DNA of 64,000 nucleotides from Pseudarthrobacter sulfonivorans. Lineage in GTDB: Bacteria > Actinomycetota > Actinomycetes > Actinomycetales > Micrococcaceae. The notes beneath the pieces were generated by a model. The model searched no databases and was not told the DNA's origin. It was given only the letters and a program-made list of their open reading frames with translations. This document shows, in pieces, positions 53,284 to 62,464 of this stretch. Position 1 is the first letter of the stretch, and every line of letters begins with the position of its first letter. The position numbers and the translations under genes were made by a program. The stretch is taken from the NCBI RefSeq assembly GCF_001484605.1, contig NZ_CP013747.1, positions 620,001 to 684,000 of the forward strand. Reading direction: 5' to 3'.

Positions 53284-55827
53284 TTAGCGCTGGACGGCGC
53301 CGAAGCGCTCTGCAGCCAGGGCAACCGCGCCTTCGCGCGCAGCCGAGGCCTCATCGGCCGTCAGCGTCCGGTCCGTTGCCCGGAAACGCAAGCCGAAGGC
53401 GAGCGATTTCTTGCCTTCTTCAATGCCCTTGCCGGCGTAGACGTCGAACAGCGCCACGTCCTCCAGCAGCTCGCCGGCGCCTTCGCGGAGCGCCTCGAGG
53501 ACCTGGTCCGCGGGAATGTCCTGCGGCACCACCAGGGCGACGTCCTGGGTGGCCACCGGGAATGTGGAGATGTGGCGGGCCACAATCACATCCGCGGCTG
53601 CCTCGAACAGGGCATCCGCGTTGAACTCCAGAGCCACCGAACGGGCAGGCATGTCGTGCGCGGCCAGGAGCTTCGGGTGCAGCTCGCCGGCGTAACCCAC
53701 CACTTCACCGGTCCGCAGCGAGAGCTGCGCGGCACGGCCCGGATGGAACGCCTGGTGCGCACCCTGGCTGACCACAACCTCCACACCCAGGACATCCCCG
53801 GCGAGCCGGGCAATGTCAAGCGCGTCGGACCAGTCCCACAAGCGCGGCGTGTGGCCGGCGGCAGCGGGTGAATCGTGGCCCGTGAGGACAGCGGCGACGT
53901 GCAGCGGCTGGTCCGGAACGCCGTCGTACAGTGCATCCAGTACCTCGTCGGAAGGCTTGACGCCCAGCGGCGGGATGGACGGCGTACCCACGGTCTCGCC
54001 CGGTAGGAAAACGAGGCCCGACTCGAAGAGCGCCAGGTCGCGGAACCCGCGGGAGTAGTTCCGCTTGGCCACCTCGATGAGCCCGGGGAGGATGGACGTG
54101 CGCAGGAAGCCGTGTTCCTCGCTGATCGGGTTCGCCAGCTTGACCGCGCTCCGGGCCGCACCCTGCTCGGCGACGCCGAACGTGTCGTTGGCCGCCTTGG
54201 CGACGAACGGGTAGGCCAGGACTTCGGTCAGACCGGCGTCAGCCAGTGACTGGATGAGCCGACGGCGCTGCTGCTGAACGCGGGTCAGGCCGCGTCCCGG
54301 AGGGGCCACCGGAAGGGTGGCGGGGATGTTGTCGTAACCCACCAGCCGCGCGATTTCCTCGGAGAGGTCTTCCTTGGTTTCCAGGTCGTTGCGCCAGCTA
54401 GGGGCGGTAACGGTCCAGCCGCCGTCGACTTTTTCCACCACGGCACCGAGGTCCACCAGCGAAGTGGTGATCTGCTCTTCGGTGAAATCGATGCCGATCC
54501 GCTGGGCGGCGAAGGCTGCCGGCAGCGCGATGGTCACAGCGTCCGGTGCGGTCCCGACGTCGGTCCCCGCCTGGTCAGCAACCCCACCGGCGAGTTCCAC
54601 CAGGAGGTCAACAACACGCTGGGCAGCGATGTCCGCCACGTGCCAGTCGACGCCGCGCTCGAAGCGCTTGGACGCCTCGGACGGCAGCTTGTGCCGGCGG
54701 CGGGAACGGCCAATGGACACCTCGTCGAAGTGTGCGGCTTCCACCAGGACGTTCGACGTCGAATCGCTCACCTCGGTGGCTGCGCCGCCCATCACGCCGG
54801 CAATGCCGATAGCGCCGGAACCGTCGGTGATGAGGAGGTCCTCGACGTCGAGCGTGCGCTCCTTGTCGTCCAGGGTGGTGATTTTCTCCCCCGCCACGGC
54901 GCGGCGGACCACGATGTCGCCGGACAGCTTGTCCAGGTCATAGCAGTGCGTGGGCTGGCCAAGCTCGAGCATGACGTAGTTGGAGATGTCCACGGGCAGG
55001 GAGATGGAGCGGATCCCGGCAAGCCGGAGCCTTGAGGTCATCCACGGGGGCGTCGGCCTGGTCGCGTCGACGCCCCGGACGGTGCGGGCCACAAAACGGT
55101 CGCAGCCGGGCTTGCCGTAGATGGGAGCGTCGTCGTTGAGCTTTACGCCGTAGCCGCCGGAAAGTTCTGCCGGGGCCTGGACCTTGGTAGCGGGGTCCGT
55201 GAATCCCGTGCCGGTGGCGTGGGCGTATTCACGGGCCACACCACGGATGGAGAAAGCGTAGCCGCGGTCCGGGGTCACGTTGATCTCGGCCGCCTGGTCA
55301 TAAAGGCCGAGCAGTTCCATGGCGTCCGTGCCGATTTCCGGATCAAGCCCGATGCGGGACAGGACCAGGATGCCGTCGTGGTCCTCGCCGATGCCAAGCT
55401 CACGCACGGAGGCGATCATGCCGGCGGAAAGGTGGCCGTAGGTCTTCCGCGCGGAGATGTGGAAGTCGCCGGGAAGGACGGCTCCGGGCAGCGTGACTAC
55501 TACCTTGTCGCCCTCCACGAAGTTGTGGGCGCCGCAGATGATCCCCTGCACCCCGGACGGGTCGATGCCGTCTCCTGTGAGGGTCTGTTCCTGGCCTTCG
55601 GGGACAACCCGGACCTGGCACCAGTTGATGGTTTTGCCGTTAGTCTGGGGTTCCTTGACGATGCTCAGGACCTGGCCCACCACAACCGGACCCTGCAAGG
55701 CGTCCGTGGGACGGTGGACGGCCTCTTCTTCAAAACCGACCTTGACCAGTTCGGCCATCAAATCTTCGGCCGTTGCTCCGGCCGGTACTGCTGCGAATTC
55801 ACGCAGCCAGGAAAGGGGGATACGCAC
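53284..55827 (-). CDS. pheT: Phenylalanyl-tRNA synthetase beta subunit
   Basis: 847-aa subunit. It begins MRIPLSWLREFA. A tRNA-binding OB domain (about 40-155, NWCQVRVVPEG, ICGAHNFVEGDKVVV) is followed by the B3/B4 and B5 domains (ISNYVMLELGQPTHCYDLDKL), a catalytic-like core and the C-terminal FDX-ACB anticodon-binding domain (HISTFPVATQDVALVVPQD). The frame is open much further upstream into pheS, but GTG 55827 with GGAG 8 bases before it gives the standard N-terminus. It lies 2 bases after pheS. Confidence 0.95.
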   Translation of the reverse strand: MRIPLSWLREFAAVPAGATAEDLMAELVKVGFEEEAVHRPTDALQGPVVVGQVLSIVKEPQTNGKTINWCQVRVVPEGQEQTLTGDGIDPSGVQGIICGAHNFVEGDKVVVTLPGAVLPGDFHISARKTYGHLSAGMIASVRELGIGEDHDGILVLSRIGLDPEIGTDAMELLGLYDQAAEINVTPDRGYAFSIRGVAREYAHATGTGFTDPATKVQAPAELSGGYGVKLNDDAPIYGKPGCDRFVARTVRGVDATRPTPPWMTSRLRLAGIRSISLPVDISNYVMLELGQPTHCYDLDKLSGDIVVRRAVAGEKITTLDDKERTLDVEDLLITDGSGAIGIAGVMGGAATEVSDSTSNVLVEAAHFDEVSIGRSRRRHKLPSEASKRFERGVDWHVADIAAQRVVDLLVELAGGVADQAGTDVGTAPDAVTIALPAAFAAQRIGIDFTEEQITTSLVDLGAVVEKVDGGWTVTAPSWRNDLETKEDLSEEIARLVGYDNIPATLPVAPPGRGLTRVQQQRRRLIQSLADAGLTEVLAYPFVAKAANDTFGVAEQGAARSAVKLANPISEEHGFLRTSILPGLIEVAKRNYSRGFRDLALFESGLVFLPGETVGTPSIPPLGVKPSDEVLDALYDGVPDQPLHVAAVLTGHDSPAAAGHTPRLWDWSDALDIARLAGDVLGVEVVVSQGAHQAFHPGRAAQLSLRTGEVVGYAGELHPKLLAAHDMPARSVALEFNADALFEAAADVIVARHISTFPVATQDVALVVPQDIPADQVLEALREGAGELLEDVALFDVYAGKGIEEGKKSLAFGLRFRATDRTLTADEASAAREGAVALAAERFGAVQR

Positions 55828-55829
55828 TG

Positions 55830-56891
<1,062 letters not shown>

Positions 56892-57091
56892 CTACTGTTC
56901 TTAGCTACGAGTCGGGGCTGCCGGTGAGGGGTGCAGCCGTGCGCGGTTTCCCGGCAGCGCATCCGTCACTGGCAGGTCATGTTGTGGATTCACCCAAGGT
57001 GAAGGCACTCGATGACCAGGTCAGGGCACACCGGTCAAACTGGCGGCCACTATCCTCCAGTCTAAGTGAAGGCTCCGGCTACCATGGCCTC

Positions 57092-57574
57092 ATGACACAA
57101 GGGCAGGGCCTGTCAGCCGCGCAGCTGTTGACGCCGGGGCAGCGGGTGCGACAGCTCGCCAACCTGGCCAACGGCACTACCCTGCTGGGCCTGGCCGTTG
57201 CCGCGGCTGCGGGAACCGCCGTCAGCAAAGGCCCCCGCGGGCTGGTCATAGCGTCCGGCTACCGGTGGCGCATTCCGTACGCAGGGGCCTTCACCCTGGG
57301 AAACGTGGTCATCTGCCGGATCCCGACTGAAGAACTGACGTCCAAACCGGCGCTCCTGGGGCATGAGGAAAAGCACTGCAGCCAGTACGCCTACTGCCTG
57401 GGGTTGCCCTTCCTTCCGCTGTATTTCCTGGCCGCCGGCTGGTCGCAGCTCCGGACGGGCAATCCGGCGTCGGCAAATTTCTTCGAACGGCAGGCCGGCC
57501 TGGCAGCCGGCGGTTACGTTGACATCAGGACACCAAAGCCGGCGCCCCCTGGGGCCGGCGGAATCGAGGTCTGA
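57092..57574 (+). CDS. Small HEEKH protein, putative metallopeptidase-like
   Basis: 160-aa protein that I do not recognise by name. It has a hydrophobic segment at about 25-45 (LLGLAVAAAAGTA) and a central GHEEKHCSQYAYCLGLPFLP, whose HEEKH matches HExxH. A hydrophobic stretch and NFFERQAGLAAGGY, with a possible third ligand Glu, follow. ATG 57092 is preceded by a plausible context in the intergenic gap. It is divergent from pheS and followed 2 bases later by the SIMPL gene. A membrane-associated zinc-peptidase-like fold is an inference from the motif only. Confidence 0.7.
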   Translation: MTQGQGLSAAQLLTPGQRVRQLANLANGTTLLGLAVAAAAGTAVSKGPRGLVIASGYRWRIPYAGAFTLGNVVICRIPTEELTSKPALLGHEEKHCSQYAYCLGLPFLPLYFLAAGWSQLRTGNPASANFFERQAGLAAGGYVDIRTPKPAPPGAGGIEV

Positions 57575-57576
57575 CA

Positions 57577-58233
57577 ATGACGGGCGAACCCAACACCACG
57601 ACAAGCAACAGGACCATCACCGCGACCGGAACGGGGACGGCGGAGGCGCCACCTGACCTGCTGACGATTTCTGTGGGCGTCGAGTGCCGGCGGGACAGCG
57701 TGGGCGCCGCCTATGCGGATGCAGGAACAACGTCCGCAGCCGTATCCGGTGCGCTCCGCCGGCACGGCGTGGCTGACACGGACATCCGGACCTCCGGGCT
57801 GAACGTCCGGCCGGAGTTCGTCTGGCGCGACGGCGGGGGCCAGCAGGTGACCGGGTACGTGACCTCCAGTGTGCTCACCGTGCGCCTGCGGCAGGTGAGC
57901 ACGGCATCCGCTGTCATAGCGGCCGCAGTAGATGCCGGCGGCGATGACGTGCGCCTGAACGGACTGGAGCTTGGCTTCGCGGATGAGTCAGCTGTTGCCT
58001 CCCTTGCCCGGGAAGCTGCGTGGCAGGATGCCGCTGCCAAGGCCGAACAGTTTGCATCCCTGGCGTCCGCGCGGCTTGGTGCCGTGATGTCCGTTGCCGA
58101 ACACCCGGATGCGCAAGGGCCGGTTCCGGTGGCCCGGATCCAGCGCGCCGCCACCAGCGAAGCCATCAGCGTGGAGGCGGGCCACGCGAGCATTAATGCC
58201 AGCGTCACCGTGGTGTGGGAACTGCTGGCCTGA
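57577..58233 (+). CDS. SIMPL domain (DUF541) protein
   Basis: 218-aa protein of the SIMPL/BP26 family. The family start TITATGTGTAEAPPDLLTISVGVE is followed by DIRTSGLNVRPEF and the repeated beta-alpha pattern of the oligomeric ring fold. There is no signal peptide, unlike periplasmic members such as YggE or BP26, so it is probably cytoplasmic. It lies 2 bases after the HEEKH gene and is probably co-transcribed. The role of the family is poorly defined (stress-related in Gram-negative members). Confidence 0.8.
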   Translation: MTGEPNTTTSNRTITATGTGTAEAPPDLLTISVGVECRRDSVGAAYADAGTTSAAVSGALRRHGVADTDIRTSGLNVRPEFVWRDGGGQQVTGYVTSSVLTVRLRQVSTASAVIAAAVDAGGDDVRLNGLELGFADESAVASLAREAAWQDAAAKAEQFASLASARLGAVMSVAEHPDAQGPVPVARIQRAATSEAISVEAGHASINASVTVVWELLA

Positions 58234-58288
58234 CGGTTCCCGCAGTCCGGCGCGCGGACTTCCGCGGCGCCCGGTCCTTGACTTAAGT

Positions 58289-58304
58289 TCGAACATACAT
58301 TCGA
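58289..58304 (+). promoter_or_regulatory. LexA (SOS) box upstream of radical SAM gene
   Basis: TCGAACATACATTCGA matches the Gram-positive/actinobacterial LexA consensus TCGAAC-N4-GTTCGA at 11 of 12 positions. It ends 1 base before the first ATG (58305) and 9 before the second (58314). DNA-damage induction of the following gene is inferred. Confidence 0.7.
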
Positions 58305-59441
58305 ATGGAAGACATGAGATGGGATGCACAAGCGCTGATGCCCCGGCCTGCCGATGACCTCGGAAGTGGCCCATCACCCGCCCTGCTCCCCCTTGCCGGG
58401 TTGGTCCGTTCTGTGACCACCCCCGAATTCGCCGGCATCACCTTCCATGAGGTCACCGCCAAATCGGTGCTCAATAAGGTGGTGGCCGGGTCGCGGATGC
58501 CGTTTGAGTGGACCGTGAACCCATACCGCGGCTGCAGCCATGCCTGTGTTTACTGTTTTGCGCGCAAGAGCCACACGTATCTCGACTTTGACGCCGGACT
58601 GGATTTCGACAGCCAGGTGGTGGTCAAGGTCAATGCGGCCGAAGTCCTCCGGAAGGAGCTGGCCAAACCGTCCTGGGGTCGTCACCAGGTGGCGCTTGGC
58701 ACCAACACGGACCCCTACCAGCGGGCCGAGGGACGCTACGCGCTGATGCCGGGAATCATCACGGCGCTGGCTGACTCAGGCACGCCGTTGTCCATCCTCA
58801 CGAAGGGGACGCTGCTGGCCCGGGACATTCCGCTCCTGAAGCGTGCTGCCGCCCAGGTGCCGGTAGGGGTGGGCATCTCCCTGGCCATGACGGATGAGGC
58901 GCTCTCGGAAGCCGTGGAACCAGGCACGCCCGGGCCTCGGGCCCGGCTGAAGCTGGTCTCCCGCTTACGCGATGCCGGGCTCCCCTGCGGGGTGATGGCC
59001 ATGCCCATCCTGCCGTGGCTCTCAGACAGCGATGAAGCCCTCGATTCCCTGTTCGCTGCGTTGGCCGCGGCCGGCGCCACCGGCGTCACAGCGGGCGCCC
59101 TCTACCTGAAGCCGGGAACACGCGAGTGGTTTATGCAGTGGATTGCCAAGAACCATCCGGAACTGGCTGGCCGCTACCGGCGCCTCTATGGCACAGGGTC
59201 CTACGCGTCCAAGGAATACCGCACCTGGCTCGCCGCAAAGGTGCGCTATTTCAAGCACCGGCACGGCTTCACCAGCGGCCACGGCTTCAGCCATCGTGAC
59301 CTCGAAGACGATCCCCGTGGCGAGGAAGCCCAGTATCCGGCGGGGAGTATCCCGTCTACCGGCGTCGGCATACAGGAACGGCCGGCTGGGGAGTCCCAGC
59401 CGGCCGCCGCCGGGCCGCGTCAGCAGCCCACCCTGTTCTAG
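58305..59441 (+). CDS. Rv2578c-like radical SAM protein (spore photoproduct lyase-related)
   Basis: 378-aa radical SAM enzyme. The cluster motif is CSHACVYCF (CxxxCxxC) in NPYRGCSHACVYCFARKSH. LGTNTDPYQRAEGRY, LTKGTLLARDIPLL and GVGISLAMTDEALSEAVEP follow, the block pattern of the SplB-related Rv2578c family. Two starts are possible, ATG 58305 or 58314; the first abuts the LexA-like box. The C-terminal 40 residues are Pro/Gly-rich and probably disordered, ending QPTLF, which resembles a beta-clamp binding peptide. The SOS box and tail suggest a DNA-repair role. The substrate is unknown. Confidence 0.88.
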   Translation: MEDMRWDAQALMPRPADDLGSGPSPALLPLAGLVRSVTTPEFAGITFHEVTAKSVLNKVVAGSRMPFEWTVNPYRGCSHACVYCFARKSHTYLDFDAGLDFDSQVVVKVNAAEVLRKELAKPSWGRHQVALGTNTDPYQRAEGRYALMPGIITALADSGTPLSILTKGTLLARDIPLLKRAAAQVPVGVGISLAMTDEALSEAVEPGTPGPRARLKLVSRLRDAGLPCGVMAMPILPWLSDSDEALDSLFAALAAAGATGVTAGALYLKPGTREWFMQWIAKNHPELAGRYRRLYGTGSYASKEYRTWLAAKVRYFKHRHGFTSGHGFSHRDLEDDPRGEEAQYPAGSIPSTGVGIQERPAGESQPAAAGPRQQPTLF

Positions 59442-59451
59442 GGAAGGATTC

Positions 59452-60258
59452 CTAGCTGGCCGGAATGACCAGGCCCTTGTACTTCTCCTGCAGGAAGTCC
59501 TTCATGTCCTGCGAGGTCAGGATCTTGTAGAGCTTCTGGACCCGGGGATCGTCCTTCATCTCGGCTTTGACTGCCAGCACGTTGTAGTAGGCACTGTCTT
59601 TGCCTTCCACCAGCAGCTGCTTGTCCGCGCTCAATCCGGCAGGCAGTGCGAACGCCAGGGTCACAATGGCGGCGTCCTTGTCGTTGAGGGCCTGCGGGAG
59701 GCTGGCGTTCTCAATCTCGGTGAACTGGATGTTCTTCGGGTTGGCCGTGACATCCTTGAGCGTGATGGGGTTCTCGGTCACCTCGATCAGGCCCTTGGAG
59801 GCAAGCAGCTTGAGGGCCCGGGACTCGTTGGTGGGATCATTCGGGATGGCGATGCTGGCGCCGTCGGGCAGGTCCTGCAACTCGGCGATGTCGTTCGAGT
59901 ACAGGGCCATCGGCGGCAGGTAGACCTTGCCGACGCTGACCAGGTTTTTGCCGGAGGCCTTGTTGTAGGTCTCCAGGAACGTGGTGTTCTGGAAGAGGTT
60001 GGCATCAATGTCACCGTCGCTGACGGCGGGGTTCGGCGTGTTGTAGTCGCTGAACTCCTTGTACTCGACCGTCAGGCCTTCCGCCGCTGCAAGCTCGCGC
60101 TGGACGTGCTTGACCATGTCCCCGGCGGGGACGGCGAGGGCGCCCACCTTGATGGTGCTGGACGCATCAGAGGAGCTGCTGGAACCGCAGGCGGACAGTG
60201 CCAGGATGGCTGCGATACCGCAGGCGGCGGCTGCTTTGAGGACATGTGTTCGGATCAT
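59452..60258 (-). CDS. metQ: MetQ/NlpA family substrate-binding lipoprotein
   Basis: 268-aa D-/L-methionine-type binding protein. A signal peptide with lipobox LSAC (Cys24) and a Ser-rich linker are followed by IKVGALAVPAGDMVKHVQ. The NlpA-family blocks YNTPNPAVSDGDIDANLFQN and AIPNDPTNESRALKLLASKG complete the match. ATG 60258 has GAAAGAGA upstream. It is third in the leftward metN-metI-metQ set. Because metN is truncated, this importer may be inactive or may borrow another ATPase. Confidence 0.92.
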   Translation of the reverse strand: MIRTHVLKAAAACGIAAILALSACGSSSSSDASSTIKVGALAVPAGDMVKHVQRELAAAEGLTVEYKEFSDYNTPNPAVSDGDIDANLFQNTTFLETYNKASGKNLVSVGKVYLPPMALYSNDIAELQDLPDGASIAIPNDPTNESRALKLLASKGLIEVTENPITLKDVTANPKNIQFTEIENASLPQALNDKDAAIVTLAFALPAGLSADKQLLVEGKDSAYYNVLAVKAEMKDDPRVQKLYKILTSQDMKDFLQEKYKGLVIPAS

Positions 60259-60328
60259 GGGGATCTCTTTCAGGATGGTGCGGGGTGATTTTGGGGATGC
60301 GTCACTGAGGGAATACGGGGTGCTGTGG

Positions 60329-61030
60329 TCAGCGGTGGGAAAGCCTGCGTGCGGCGAAGTTCCCCAGGGACTGGAAGACCTGGACAAGCAGGATAAGCAG
60401 GATGACGACGCCGAACATGTATTCGGGGCTGTAGCGCTGGTAGCCGTAACGGAAGGCAACGTCTCCCAGGCCTCCGCCGCCCACGGCCCCGACCATGGCG
60501 GAGTAGCCGATCAGTCCGACCACCGTGGTGGAAAGTCCGAGCGCCAGGGCAGGCACAGCCTCCGCAATCATGACCTTGGTCAGGATGGTCCAGCGGGTGG
60601 CGCCCAGCGACTGGGCAGCCTCCACGAGTCCAACGGGAACCTCGCGGATGCCTATTTCCACCAGTCTGGCGAAGAACGGGATGCCGGCAATCGTCAAGGG
60701 GACGATCGCTGCTGTGGGGCCAATGAAGGACCCGGCGATGAGCCGTGTGAACGGGATCAGCAGGATCATCAGGATGATGAACGGAATGGAGCGTCCAATG
60801 TTCACCAGCAGGTCCAGGACCCGGTTCAGCACAAGGCCCAGCGCCCGGCTGCCAAACGGCCGGGACAGCAGTCCGCGGGATTCCGTGGTCACCAGCAGCA
60901 CACCGGCGGCCAGCCCGAACAGGACGGTGAACAGCAGGCTGACGCCGACGGTGTAGAAAGTTTCCCCGGTGCCCTTGAGGATCGTCTCGAACCAGTCGGC
61001 CCAGAAGTACGGGTCATTGCGGTCAATCAC
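60329..61030 (-). CDS. metI: MetI-type methionine ABC transporter permease
   Basis: 233-aa permease with five predicted helices. The BPD loop EAAQSLGATRWTILTKVMIAEAVPAL is the coupling sequence to the ATPase. IGRSIPFIILMILLIPFTR and VVGLIGYSAMVGAVGGGGLGD are typical of MetI. The start overlaps the metN stop by 4 bases (ATGA). The gene is intact, although its ATPase partner is not. Confidence 0.92.
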   Translation of the reverse strand: MIDRNDPYFWADWFETILKGTGETFYTVGVSLLFTVLFGLAAGVLLVTTESRGLLSRPFGSRALGLVLNRVLDLLVNIGRSIPFIILMILLIPFTRLIAGSFIGPTAAIVPLTIAGIPFFARLVEIGIREVPVGLVEAAQSLGATRWTILTKVMIAEAVPALALGLSTTVVGLIGYSAMVGAVGGGGLGDVAFRYGYQRYSPEYMFGVVILLILLVQVFQSLGNFAARRLSHR

Positions 61031-61869
61031 TTGACTACCTCCACAAAAAGTCCCTGCGACCTAAGGTCGGCTATGGCCGCGTCCACGACGTGCCTCTCGC
61101 CCGGGAGTTCCAGCCTGGTCCGGCCGGTCTGGTGTCCGTGGATCGTTTCGAGCGCGGCGCCGAGGATGCCGACGTCGATGCCGTGTGTGCGCGCCAGTTG
61201 GGCGATGACAGGGCGATCCGCGGTCACACCGGTGAAGGTGATCTCCACAATGGTGTTCGTGGTTTCGGGGATCTCACCGAGGGGAAACAGCGCGTGGCCG
61301 AGCAGGGACTTTTCCGTAGTCAGCAACTGCTCCACCGATCCCTGTTCCAGGATTTGTCCCTGGCTCATCACCGCGGCGGAGTCGCAGATCCGCTTCACAA
61401 CGTCCATTTCGTGGGTGATCAGCAGCACCGTCAATCCGAGGTCATTGCTGAGCTGCCGGATCAGGTCCAGGATCTGCATCGTTGTTTCAGGGTCCAGGGC
61501 CGAGGTGGCCTCATCACTGAGCAGGACCGACGGGCTGGACGCCAGGGCGCGGGCGATGCCCACGCGCTGCTTCTGGCCGCCGGACAGCTGCGCGGGATAG
61601 GCGGAGGCCTTTCCGTGAAGGCCTACAAGCTCCAGGATTTCCAGCGCACGCGTACGGCGTTGCCCGCGGCTGGCACCGGTGATTTCCAGTGACAGCTCCA
61701 CGTTCGCCTGGACTGTGCGGCTGCTGAGCAGGTTGAAGTGCTGGAAAATCATGCCGATGTTGTGCCGGGCCGCGCGAAGTTCCGCCCCTTCCAGGGTGGT
61801 CATCTCACGGCCGTCAACGGTGACGTTGCCGGTATCGGGACGCTCCAGCGAATTGATGGCGCGGATCAG
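61027..61869 (-). pseudogene. metN: metN with 5' truncation, Walker A missing
   Basis: Homology to MetN ATPases begins abruptly at LIRAINSLERPDTGNVTV, the segment right after the Walker A loop. The Q loop (IFQHFNLLSS), signature AQLSGGQKQRVGIARAL, Walker B VLLSDEATSALDPE, H loop ITHEMD and the C-terminal NIL domain (NTIVEITFTGVTADRP) are all present. The usual N-terminal 45-50 residues with GxSGAGKST are absent. Upstream frame to 61899 encodes an unrelated MGPGFVSWQN. Without Walker A the product could not bind ATP normally. An upstream methionine control element is not seen either. Confidence 0.8.
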
Positions 61870-61944
61870 ATTCTGCCAACTCACAAAACCGGGACCCAAA
61901 TCCGAACATCAGCGGCGTTTCGGGGCGTCGGGGCGTCCTAAAAT

Positions 61945-62397
61945 TCAGCGAAGAGGGGCTGAGCCCACAGGCGTGCCCAGTGATTCAAGAAGTGCCCGGA
62001 CAATCGGGAAATCGGCGGGGATCCACGGAAGACTGAGAGCTTCATCACGATTCGTGGTGCTGATCCATCTCAGCTGGTCATGGTCTTCGAGCGGCTGGGG
62101 ATCGCCGTCGGAAATCTCCGCGAACCACACCCGCATGCTGGCCCGCTCGTTCAGCCGCCAGCCAGCTGCCGCCCCGGAGGGGAGTTCCGGCCCCAGACGG
62201 ACCTCTACGCCCAGTTCTTCCCTGAGTTCCCGGTGCAACGCGGCCTCGCATTCCTCACCGGCGTCCACTTTCCCGCCGGGAAATTCCCAGAGGCCAGCGA
62301 ACTGCTCGGGAGCAGTCCGCCTGGCCACCAGCATGCGGGCAGGGTTCGCCAACGAGTCCACTATTGCTCCGCCAACGACCTGTATCAGTCCACTCAC
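61945..62397 (-). CDS. MutT-like Nudix hydrolase
   Basis: 150-aa single-domain protein. It opens VVGGAIVDSLANPARMLVARR; the Nudix box starts GGKVDAGEECEAALHRE and continues LREELGV, preceded by GLWEFPGG as in 8-oxo-dGTP pyrophosphatase MutT. It ends 46 bases before the open frame of the truncated metN. That gap contains CGGGGCGT in tandem. Expected role: removal of 8-oxo-dGTP. It is divergent from the MFS gene. Confidence 0.88.
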   Translation of the reverse strand: MSGLIQVVGGAIVDSLANPARMLVARRTAPEQFAGLWEFPGGKVDAGEECEAALHRELREELGVEVRLGPELPSGAAAGWRLNERASMRVWFAEISDGDPQPLEDHDQLRWISTTNRDEALSLPWIPADFPIVRALLESLGTPVGSAPLR

Positions 62398-62464
62398 CGC
62401 CCCAGTCTATGAGGGAGAATGGTCTGCGGACCCTCCCCCAGCATCCCCTTTGAAAAGCAGGCCC

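Noticed and set aside
61870..61944. SAM riboswitch or promoter upstream of the metN remnant
   Set aside because: Only about 75 bases separate the homologous part from the Nudix stop, with no riboswitch-like core; the region appears to have been lost.
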